Assembly: GCA_021018995.1 (NCBI GenBank)
Contig: CM037590.1
Location: 43,836,287 to 43,900,286 of the forward strand
Source: Chloranthus sessilifolius
Taxonomy: Eukaryota; Streptophyta; Magnoliopsida; Chloranthales; Chloranthaceae
Length of the DNA stretch: 64,000 bases
Reading direction: 5' to 3'
Every line of letters starts with the position of its first letter. Position 1 is the stretch's first letter. The notes beneath the pieces were generated by a model that was given only the letters and a program-made list of their open reading frames with translations, had not been told where the DNA came from and made no database searches. Positions 47,943 through 58,200 of this stretch are shown here, in pieces. The translations under genes and the position numbers were made by a program.

Positions 47943-49700
47943 ATGGAGGATGACGAACATGCACAAGCATGCATACTCGATGAAATTGTAGAGGAAATAT
48001 TTAATGCATCTGAATCTGACGATCCTCTAGCAGCTTGTCTTGCGCATTTTGGAGAAAATTTCGATGTGGATCACCTAATCCAAGAAGTAAATCACATGTT
48101 GGATTCCACACCACGTCTGGGTGAAGAACAGAAAATAGAGTGTGGAACTCAAATTGAATTAATCAAAGAAAAGCCGAAAGAGGAGGAGAAAGTGTCCTTA
48201 GAACTTAAACCTCTTCCGGAAAATCTCAAGTATGCCTACCTGGGGGAGAATGAAACTCAACCTGTTATCATATCATTAACACTGGATGCGAATCAGCAAG
48301 GCCAACTCATGAATGTACTCAAAGAGCACAAAAGTGCCCTCGGTTGGTCGATAAAAGATATCAAAGGCATTAGTCCGACCAGGTATGCACCAATCCATTT
48401 GGAAGACAATGTTGTTTCTAGGGAACCACAGAGGAGACTGAACCCTATAATGCAAGATGTGGTCCGAAATGAGGTAATCAAACTTTTAGATGCTGGAATC
48501 ATATACCCCATCTCGGACAGTAAATGGGTCAGCCCCACACAAGTGGTCCCTAAGAAATCGGGAATCACAGTGGTTAAGAATGAAGAAAACATACTGGTCC
48601 CTACAAAAATTCAAACAGGGTGGAGAGTGTGCATTGATTATCGGAAGTTAAATTTGATGACGAGAAAAGATCACTTTCCACTTCCGTTTATCGATCAGAT
48701 GTTAGAAAGATTGGCCGGGCATGAGTACTATTGCTTTCTCGATGGCTATTCCGGGTATAACCAAATAGTCATTGCACCGGAGGATCAGAAAAAGACCACT
48801 TTCACATGTCCTTTTGGTACTTTCTCCTACCGACGAATGCCGTTTGGGCTTTGTAATGCACCAGCTACATTCCAAAGATGTATGCTGAGTATTTTTTCGG
48901 ATATGGTCGAGCGATTCTTGGAAGTCTTCATGGACGACTTCTCAATACATGGAAACAGTTTTGCTGACTGTTTGAATCATTTGTCGCTAGTGCTTGCACG
49001 ATGCCAGGAGAAGAATCTTGTTCTTAACTGCGAGAAATGTCACTTCATGGTTAAAGATGGCATTGTTTTGGGACATATCATATCGTCCCAGTGTATTGAG
49101 GTCGATAAGGCTAAAGTTGATTTAATTGCCGACCTACCACCACCGAGGACAGTTAAGGAAATCAGATCTTTTCTGGGCCACGCTGGTTTTTACAGGCGTT
49201 TTATTAAAGATTTCAGTAAGATAGCACGACCTCGCTTACTTTCCAAAGATGTCCCATTCATCTTTGATGATAAATGTTTGCGGGCCTTTGAAACCATTAA
49301 GGCCGAATTAATAAAAGCTCCAATAATTCAATCTCCGAACTGGGCCTTCCCGTTTGAAATTATGTGTGACGCCTCTGATTATGCAATTGGAGCTGTTTTG
49401 GGGCAACGAATAGAAAAATTACCGCATGTAATCTACTATGCGAGTCGTACTCTCAACGATGCCCAGTTAAACTACTCGACCACTGAAAAGGAACTTTTGG
49501 CGGTAGTTTTCGCGTTGGATAAATTTCGATCCTATTTATTAGGATCTAAAGTTGTGGTATTCACAGATCACGCTGCTCTGCGATATCTGTTCGCTAAGAA
49601 AGAGGCTAAGGCACGTTTAATTAGGTGGATCTTGTTGTTGCAAGAGTTCGATCAAGGACAAGAAAGGTTCGAAAATGTGGTGGCGATCACTTGTCACGAA
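47943..49700 (+). pseudogene. Reverse transcriptase and RNase H region of the Athila-like element
   Basis: Domains in order: a linker, then reverse transcriptase with [40 protein letters not shown]-type and [15 protein letters not shown] motifs and the catalytic FMDDF; then RNase H with [18 protein letters not shown] and [10 protein letters not shown]. Key catalytic motifs are recognisable. It is one part of a broken fossil element. Confidence 0.9.
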
Positions 49701-49739
49701 TAATTACATTACGATCTTGGAGCACTTCCTGATGAACAG

Positions 49740-50500
49740 TTGTTCAAGATTAATTGCCCACCTTGGTATGCGGATCTTGTCAATTTCCTAGTCACCGAGA
49801 AATTACCTCACCATTGGTCAAAGAATGAGAAATCTATTTTCTTAGCTCGGGTGAAACACTATTTTTTCGAAGATCCGTACTTATTCAAATACTGTCCTGA
49901 TCAAATCATACGACGATGTATTCCTGAATCTGAGCAACCACAAATCATCTCGTTCTGTCATGAGTTAGCTTGTGGAGGTCACTTTAGTTCCAAAAAGACT
50001 GCAGCTAAGATCTTTCAAAGTGGTTTTTACTGGCCGACGATATTTAAGGATTGCCATCAACATTGCAAATCCTGTCACAACTGTCAAATGCTAGGCCGAA
50101 TCTCAAAGCGCAACATGATGCCGCTCAATCCAATTTTAGAAGTTGAGTTATTTGATGTTTGGGGGATCGATTTTATGGGTCCTTTCCCGAATTCGCTTTG
50201 GAAATACGCTCATTCTTGTCGCTGACTATGTTTCGAAATGGGTAGAGGCTGTGGCTTGTAAATCTAATGATCACAGAGTAGTGATCAAATTTCTCAAGGA
50301 TCAAGTATTTTCACGTTTTGGCATTCCAAAGGCGATAATCAGTGATGGTGGAAAGCACTTTTGCAATAAAGTGTTCACCCAATTAATGAAGAAATATGGT
50401 GTTACACACAAAGTTGCTACACCATACCACCCTCGCATAAGTGGCCAAGTTGAAGTCTCTAATCGAACTTAAGCGAATTTTAGAAAAGACAATCAATCCA
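49740..50500 (+). pseudogene. Integrase region of the Athila-like element
   Basis: An HHCC zinc-binding segment (HELACGGHFSSKKTA, then CKSCHNCQ) is followed by the DDE core ([28 protein letters not shown]) and a [15 protein letters not shown] segment. Downstream sequence to about 51 kb is more decayed. Confidence 0.85.
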
Positions 50501-51328
50501 AACCGGTCGTTAAAAGTGAATGACGCCTATGGGCGATAGAATCGCATTTAAAACTCCGATTGGTATGTCGCCAGACGGTTGGTTTTTGGTAAAGGATGTC
50601 ACCTCCCGGTTGAATTGGAACATCGAGCATTTTGGGCCGTTAAGTCATTGAATTTCGATTTCCTGAAATCTGGTACCCAAAGGGGTCTCCAAATAAATGA
50701 ATTAGAGGAACTCCGTGCTGATGCATATGATCGTTAAATCGATAAGGACCGTATGAAACGGGTTCATGATCAATCTATTCTCATGGAAATCGTCGTTGTT
50801 GGTCAACTAATTCTACTCTACAATTCGACTTCATCTATTTCGGGAAACTAAAAACCCGTTGGAGTGGTCCTTTCAAATCTCTGAATACTCCCCAATGGGC
50901 AAGAGATATTATAAACCCAAAACACGGAATGTTTTCAAGTTAACGGTCGATTGAAACGTTCCTTGAGAATGCGATTGCATTCTCCGACACTATTTCTTTG
51001 GGTGAGCCACTTTGGCTCACCCCGATCGAGCAATTCCCAAGGTCGAAGCTATCGACTTTAAACTAGCGCTCATTGGGAGGCAACCCAATTGTGTAGTTTT
51101 CGTTTGGTTTAGGATTTAGGATTTTTAGTTTTTTTCTTTCTTTTTGTTTTGTTGTGTTTAGTTTGGATTGTTTTTTAATTCCTCAATAGTGTAACCATAT
51201 TCCCTTCAATATATTTTTGTCATGTTCCAATTTGATACACATATTCTACCGATCTTTGTGTTGAGGTACTTTTTCAAACAGTGTTTGGGGTGCGCTTTCT
51301 TTTCACCAATGAGGACATTGTCATCTTT

Positions 51329-51342
51329 AGGTTTGGGGTATG
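51329..51342 (+). other. Internal polypurine-tract-like site
   Basis: AGGTTTGGGGTATG closely copies the terminal tract AGGTTTGGGGGTATG just before the 3' LTR, and both follow a GAGGAC word. Internal tracts between pol and the 3' region are known in Athila-type elements. Confidence 0.6.
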
Positions 51343-53085
51343 GTTAATTATTTTACGTCATTTATATGTTTTATCTGTAAAAAAAAAATAAATTATTTTT
51401 GAAGTCATCATGCACATTATTTTACGATTGTTTTCAAACTTTAGTTGATGATGCATGTGAATTTAATTTTGAGAATACTAGTGTCATATTTTGATTACTT
51501 GTATCTAAGATGATGAAGCTTAATGTGATATGTTGTGGATAATTTTGATATTAATACCTAGAATTTTTACACTTATACCAAGCTAAGACTTAGAAATCGA
51601 TGAACTGTTTTGAATGTTGAATCTTAGGATTTCAGTGGAGACTAAACCCAGTGAGCTTTAGAGCTAATTTCCCGTCATTGATGAGTGAATATATAAACTC
51701 GGAGTTTTCTTTGAATACGACTTATTTTGCATAATCTCATACACTTCATTTTGACTTGTGACTTTACATGAAATCAAATTCATATCATTATGTTAGAATG
51801 TACTGTATATCTACTCAAGACAAATAGGCAAAGTTACTATCTTTTAAGGACATGATTTAAGGCCATCTTTGGCTCGTTTGTGCTTAAAATGCCCCACCTC
51901 AAATAAATTTATCTTTCTAGTACCCCTTTGAGCCTATTGAAAATTTACCTTTATACATTCTTTGATAAGCCACGTTAACCTTTAACCCTTCACCATTTCT
52001 GAAAATTCAGCTTTACCCTTCTTATTTCTGAGAAATTAGGAACGAGGGATGAGAGTGAACGAAAAGAGAGTAAGTGGAGAGATACTGAGTTGTGGTGTTT
52101 ACTGAGAGTGTATGGCAAAAAATAAAAAGAAAAAGGGGAGAGAAAAAGAAAAAGAAAATTGTGAAAAATAATGAAAAATCTGAGGTGCTTCAAGAAAAGG
52201 AAATTCAAAAGAAAAAGTGAGTTGAGAAAAATAGAAAAAATTGAGAGAGAGTAGAAAAGAAAAGAAGAGAAATAGAAAAAAAAAAAGTTGTTTCTTTCCC
52301 AAATTTCTCAGAAACTTTGAATCCCAACTTCCAATTCTTTCTTACCCTTTCCTAAGCCCCATTACAACCCTAAAAAGACCTTCATGATCTGATCTTGCAT
52401 TAGTAACTGTCTTATGGAGAGTAAATATGTGATACTTATAACACTTGATATGACATGCTTAGGATATACAAGTATCTTCTTATGAGATTTATTTTTGTTC
52501 ATTGATTGCATCGTGTTTCATTTATCATGTGAGACCTTTTTATTTGCTTTGTATTGACCTCTCACATATGTGCGAAAACTTATCCACTATCGGTGTCTTT
52601 ATATTTTGAAAGTATACCTAAAGTGAGGATTGAGTCAAAACAACAGATCCAACGGTTTTCCGTTTGAACTAGTTCTGAGATGAATGAATTTTGGTTTGGT
52701 TATGCACACACTTCACGTTTAGGCATGAATGGATGAGCTATCTAACGATTTGAGCATTAGACTAATTTGAATGGATATTAGTATGATTAGTATAACATTG
52801 CTATTTAAAATTGAGGATTCGCATGTTGAATTGATTAATGATTTTTGTTTTTGAATGGTATATATGTTATCAAAATCATGTTTTGAAAACTCAATTTTAT
52901 CGATGATTTCAAAAATGTATTGAAGTTTGTGGGTAACTTCGCTGTAAACCCTCAAGAGACATAACTCCTCCACTAAGATCACCTAGGGGTTTAAAGGCTT
53001 GTTGCACATGCTAAGTGCAATCGTGTTCCCTACGAAAGTGGCATTTATTTTATTTAGTTTGCTTTGCTCGAGGACTAGCAAAGTG
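51343..53085 (+). other. 3' non-coding region of the Athila-like element
   Basis: 1.7 kb between the internal and terminal polypurine tracts. No env-like frame is recognised. A purine-rich, low-complexity segment (GAAAAAGAAAAAG type) lies at 52,060-52,290. Confidence 0.6.
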
Positions 53086-53099
53086 TAGGTTTGGGGGTA

Positions 53100-54883
53100 T
53101 GATGAGTACTGAAAAATGAGGATATTTCGCCCCTAAATACCTATATTTAGCTGTCCGATGAAGGCTATCTGATGAGATTGATTAGATTTGAAGTGTTTCA
53201 GGTAAATACAAGCCAAGTATAGAAAACAGTACAAGAATTCTGAATATAATGTCAAAACACTGCAACTTCGGGTAATCAAGAACTTGGTACGACTTGCGAC
53301 TAAATTTGGACCTTCAAGACGGTCGAATTACGAAATTATCAAAACATGAAAGTTGTAGATCTTTTCGTCATCTTTCCAACGGCGTAAGAATCGTCTCCAT
53401 CCGAGTTCGGGATAGAACGTTATGGCCAAAATACCGAAGCAGTGTCTGAACCAAGAAGAAGTGCTGAATTTCACGGATTTCTGGGGTCGATTAATCGAGC
53501 CAGAGTTTCAGTTTGACACGAATCTGACACTAAAAGTCTTTTTTTTGGGACTCTTGGTCGGCTCGATGCATCGACATCCATTGGTCGATTAATCGACCGG
53601 GAAAAGTAGGCTTAGGAGACCTCCGCACGACGGGTCTATTTAAAGTGACTCAAACACTTCGGGGAAGAGGAGATTAGAATTAGAGTTTTTTTTTAGAGAG
53701 TTTTAGTTTTTAGTGTTCTTAGTTTTTAGCCATTGTTTTTCATAGTTAGACCTAGAAATAGGGAAGTTTTATTATTTCTTTTTGAGAGCTTTGTTCCCTT
53801 TAATTTTTCAGTACTCATTCCTTCAGTTTATAAATTTTGTTCAAAGTTTATTCCTGCATTTATTTCAAGTTTTCAAGATTATCATCCGTGTGGATCAACG
53901 TAATTTATTTTGAAGTTTGAGGTAATTTTAATTAATGTTATTTTCCCGTCTTTATTTATTTATGTCATTTACTTACAATATGTGTGGCTAAATTTATAGG
54001 GATGGGGATCTAATGATTCCCATCCGAGGGATGTACTTTTAATAATATAAATTTAGGATTAAAATATGAGATTTTATTTTTATGGTTGTTGTGCTATCAT
54101 GAACGGATGAAATCCCCGCCACTAACCGGGATCGCGTAATGAGCCATGCCCGGGATCTCAGATCTGTGACGGTAATTTTACCCTATCATTGTTATGGTCT
54201 TTGTGTTTTCATTGTGTGGATCTAATTACGATTATGTTCTGGGATCGAGTGTGTCGAGCCATGCCCTGGATCTTGGTTCTGTAATGGTAATTTTATTTTA
54301 AATAATCTCTAATCTGAATAAAGTGTGCCGAGCCATGCCCTTGATTTCAGATTTGTAAGTGGTATTCTTGTTGGAATTTTCACCCACTTTGGGGATGGTT
54401 TTTATTTGAACCTGAGATCATGCGTGTCTAGCCGTACCCTTGATCCCAGATCTAGATATATGAAAATCATCTAAGTCCTGATTGCAGGGATGCAACATGG
54501 AACCTATTAGGGTGTTGACCATTGATCTTCCATAAAAAATGTTTGTTACTAATGAAATATCTCATAATTTAATCCTTAGATTTATATTATAGGAAGAACG
54601 GACCAAAGATGGGAGGATTTAGTATCTTCGTCTTTATCATCATCTTCACTTTTATTTGTGAATCATCAATTGAATTTTAGTTTGTAGTCATTAATTACCA
54701 TCAACCACTTAAATCATAAAACTGGTAGAATACTGTTAGATCTTAATAGATTTCTAGAATTGCTTGTCTCTTTTAGGTATTTCAAAATTAATCCTCGTGG
54801 GAACGATCTCGTACTCCGCACCCACTATATACAAACCGATTCGTGCACTTGCGAGTAAAACATTACATTAAAAAAACACATCA
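53100..54883 (+). repeat. 3' LTR of the Athila-like element
   Basis: Nearly identical to the 5' LTR, with the same ends and internal repeats. It follows the polypurine tract AGGTTTGGGGGTA directly. The difference in length (7 bp) comes from a few small indels, mostly near the GTGTGCCGAGCC repeats and near 53,850. Confidence 0.95.
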
Positions 54884-55239
54884 GTACTTTAGACAAAATC
54901 CAACCAAACCCCCAATTCCACCATTTCCTCATAGATGTTCCAGCTTCTCCTATAGAAGGCATGGATTTAGATCTCCTAAAAGCCCATTGTGAAGAGGAGG
55001 AAATGGGTTATCTGCTCGCTGGAAGGAGGAGGGGTTTTTGGCCTCAAAATTACCTCTTCATAGGAAGGTAGATAGGTAATATCACAAATGCAACTTACTT
55101 TGCACGTGACACCAAACCAATGTATCTCACAGGCCTTCAAACTTCTGAAAACTGTGAAAACCCTTTTTGCAAAAAACTTTGGTTTCGGTATATTAGCCCA
55201 AAACGTTTCAAAACCAGGCACGTTTTTCTAAAGTGCCCT

Positions 55240-58200
55240 TTGCATTCAGAGTTGTTTGCAATCGCAGCCGGTGCAGAGATTCAAAAGATTTCGGGGAGAT
55301 TTTGAAGGATACAGGGAAGACTACGCGTCGTAGGAGGGAGAGGGGCAAACATTCCTTTGCTCTATCAATGGATCAGCTCAAAGACGTCAGAGAAGGGTGG
55401 AGTATTCAAGGTAGAAGGGGGGGGATCTATTATGGTAGTCACAGAGTAGCAGAGGGTTCGGAGTATACTGGATGGCCGGAAAATATGGTGATCGATAAAC
55501 ACCTATCTTCTCCTGTTTCCCTTACGATTCGAAATACGAAGGATAGAAGTGGATTCCTACAATGCACTTGTCTCATTGGTAAGGTTGAATCCCCGAGGAG
55601 CTTGGAGGACGTTCATCGATGGGAGGTCAACTCGTGGCTAGCGAAGGATGAGCCTAATGTGGCTTCGCTAGGAGAGGATAAGTTTCTTTTTATCTTCAAA
55701 TCTACAGCTGGTAAGGAAAGGGGTGTGACGAGTTTTAGGGATCCCAAGCCCAGGGGTTGAACGGGACTTTTTGAATTGCAAAGTTGGGACTTCCCCTAAT
55801 TTTGGAGTCCAGGCTGACAGTTGTCCTCTCACTAAACAACTCTACTACGATGGGTCGGACCTGGATATTTTGAATCTCTCTGTAGGAGCCTTTCCCCGTT
55901 CCAGTTATGTGGGCCTTAAGTCGTAGATTTTTAAATCCAAGGCTGTTGGGGCTGAAGTAAGCTCCACTCTCTAGCCTCCTGGCTTTAGAAGAAGACAACA
56001 TTTGGAGGGTAGTGAAGTGGTGGTGGAAACTCTAGATCCGGTGTATGCTTCTCCCGTTTGTTCGGTAGTAGGTGGACCCATATCCCCTGCTACAGAATTT
56101 CAAGAGGGCTTCACCCTGGTTCATAGTCCCTTGGGTGTTGTGGACATTGGTAGCAACAGTTTGACCAAAGCTGAAGAGTTATTGAAGTTTAATAAATCTC
56201 TTGGGGTCTCTTTGGACAGGAAAGAGGAAGTTTTCCTGAATTTATTGGGGCACATTGAAGGTCCCCCTACGGATAAAGTGGGGAAAAAATCAAAACTTTC
56301 TAGGAGGGAATGGGAACTTAGGCGTTTGAAGTCTTCTATCTCTTTTGATGGGTATAGAGAGAGATCTGACTATGAACAAGGTGGTGTTGCTAGTTATCCA
56401 TGTTAGTGATGTCTTGGAATGTTAGAGGGATGGGATCTTCTAACAAAAAAAGATTTCTCAAGGAGTTAGTGTGTAGATTTAAAGCTGATATCATTCTGAT
56501 TCAAGAATCCAAGTTATCTGATTCTCAGTTGCATGATGTTTGGAAGGTGGGTCTTAATAGAGTCATGAAATTGGAGGCTCTAGAGGCAAGGTGGGATGGG
56601 ATCATCACATTTTGGGACAGCTCTAAGGACTCCAGCCTTGGGTGTTTCAAAGGTTTTAATCGCCTTTTGTCTCTGTTCCAACACTCTTCCGATGCTATTT
56701 TTTAAAAATTTCGTCTATCTACGAAATTTGTTCGACTATTCGATTAATTCTAATACAAAATAACACCAACAATCTCCACAACACAAGATATACGTGGAAA
56801 TCCAATCACTGGGAAAAATCATGGGACCAAAGTCCACAAACCAAATCAACTATTAAATAAATGATTACAAAGAGTTTCGAAGGATATACCGACACATGTA
56901 CATGTCCTATCAAACCCCCATGCAAACCAACTCCCCGTCACGAGTCGCCTCTATAGCCTTCCGATTTGAAAGTTCTCCTTTATCGTTGATGAATGCACAA
57001 CGATCCGCCTTGAAGTCCACAAGACTATCAATCACAAACCCTAATCTATAGGGTTCAAACTACTCAACACACTTGAGTAAAACAATGTAAGATGAAAGTG
57101 AAGAAAGTGAGGAAAAACCTTTGAATGAAAACTATTTTGCAAATCAAAGAAAGTTTCAAAGGTTCAGAAGAAATGGGTTCTAGGGTTTTCTCTCAAGGAG
57201 GAAGAAGTTCTCAATGCTTGCTTAGCCTCCCTCCTATTTTCAAAAACCTTTTAACAAAACCCTAAAACCCCTCAAAAGACTAAAATCCATAAATGTCCAA
57301 AAAGTAACTTTTTCCAAAGTAGAAGATGGATATCTCGAGGAATCATAGCTCGTTGTGATTCAAGTGACAGCGAGTTGTGATTGCATAGACTACCACAACA
57401 ATTGTTGTGGACACCCGTCATTGCTAACAATGAACAGTCACATGCGATACATTGTGAGCAGCTCTTCTAATTATTTAAAAAGCATTTTTAAAAGTCTTTT
57501 GAATGATAAACAACGCAGGTCAAATACGTGTGACTGATAATCTTGATTAATCAAGGCAGGACCCATCCATCTAGGCACACACATTTTCCTAAGGGAGATC
57601 TACACGGATGTGAGAGTAGAACGTGACAAACAAGATCAAACATTTTTGTGATCTCTAATGTGTATGGGCCGCAAGATGACCCAACTAGGTTGGCCTTTTG
57701 GGATGAATTATCGGCAGGAAAATTGAGTTTGGCAGTTGAGGAGGTGCCATCGTGTGTGGCTGGGGATTTTAATTGCACTACATTTTTTGACGATAGGAAT
57801 GGCACGATCTCTAAATCCCCAAGTATACTTGCGTTCTCATGTTTTATATCCTCTAACAATCTTTTGGATGTCCATTTAGGTGGTGGGTCTTTCACTCGGT
57901 CTAGCCTTGAAGTGGTTCCCTGCCTCTCTAAGCTTGACAGATTTTTGGTGTCGCATAATTGGGAATCTTTGATGCCCGACTTCAAATATGAAATTCTCCC
58001 TCGTCCCACGTCAGATTACTATCCCATTTTGCTATCTAAGTGGGTCTCGGTACCTAAGCCCAAGCCATTTAGGTTTCAACTTATGTGGTTTGAAGATTCA
58101 TCTATGTCTCAAATTATTAAAGATGTTTGGTGCTCGATCTCAGAGGAAGGTTGGGTTGGAAAGGTGTTCATGGCTAAACTTAGGGCCACTAGAAAGGCCC

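Larger units (their letters stand above)
43410..54883 (+). mobile_element. Ty3/gypsy retrotransposon, Athila-like, with both LTRs
   Basis: The whole structure is visible: two LTRs (1777 and 1784 bp), an exact 5-bp target duplication GTACT at 43405-43409 and 54884-54888, a primer-binding site (TGGCGCCGTTGCCGGGGA) of the tRNA-Asp type, gag, protease to RNase H, integrase, an internal and a terminal polypurine tract. Reverse transcriptase before integrase is the Ty3/gypsy order; gag and RT motifs and the LTR length fit the Athila clade. By eye the LTRs differ by about 15-20 substitutions plus several small indels (about 1%), so insertion is recent: a few hundred thousand to about two million years, depending on the rate assumed. 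The coding part is nevertheless broken at several points (roughly five to ten). No env-like frame is recognised. Confidence 0.93.
42772..55238. mobile_element. MULE-like inverted-repeat element split by the Athila-like insertion
   Basis: The left end GGGAAATTAGAAAAACAACC and the reverse complement of the right end GGGCACTTTAGAAAAACGTG match, and the similarity continues inward for about 60 bases (AGGGTATTATATTGAAACG versus GGGCTAATATACCGAAACC). These termini resemble those of the MULE-type MITE at 820-1079. Without the 11.5-kb insertion the element would be about 1 kb, with internal direct repeats at 42,970-43,330. I could not find a 9-bp target duplication, so the outer limits are provisional. 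Confidence 0.45.

Noticed and set aside
51990-52302. Phe/Ser/Leu-rich minus-strand frames as a membrane or env-like protein
   Set aside because: They come from purine-rich low-complexity DNA and are antisense to the element.
56707-56731. Hairpin as a Helitron 3' end
   Set aside because: No CTRR follows and the insertion has a 5-bp TTTTT duplication rather than an A/T junction.
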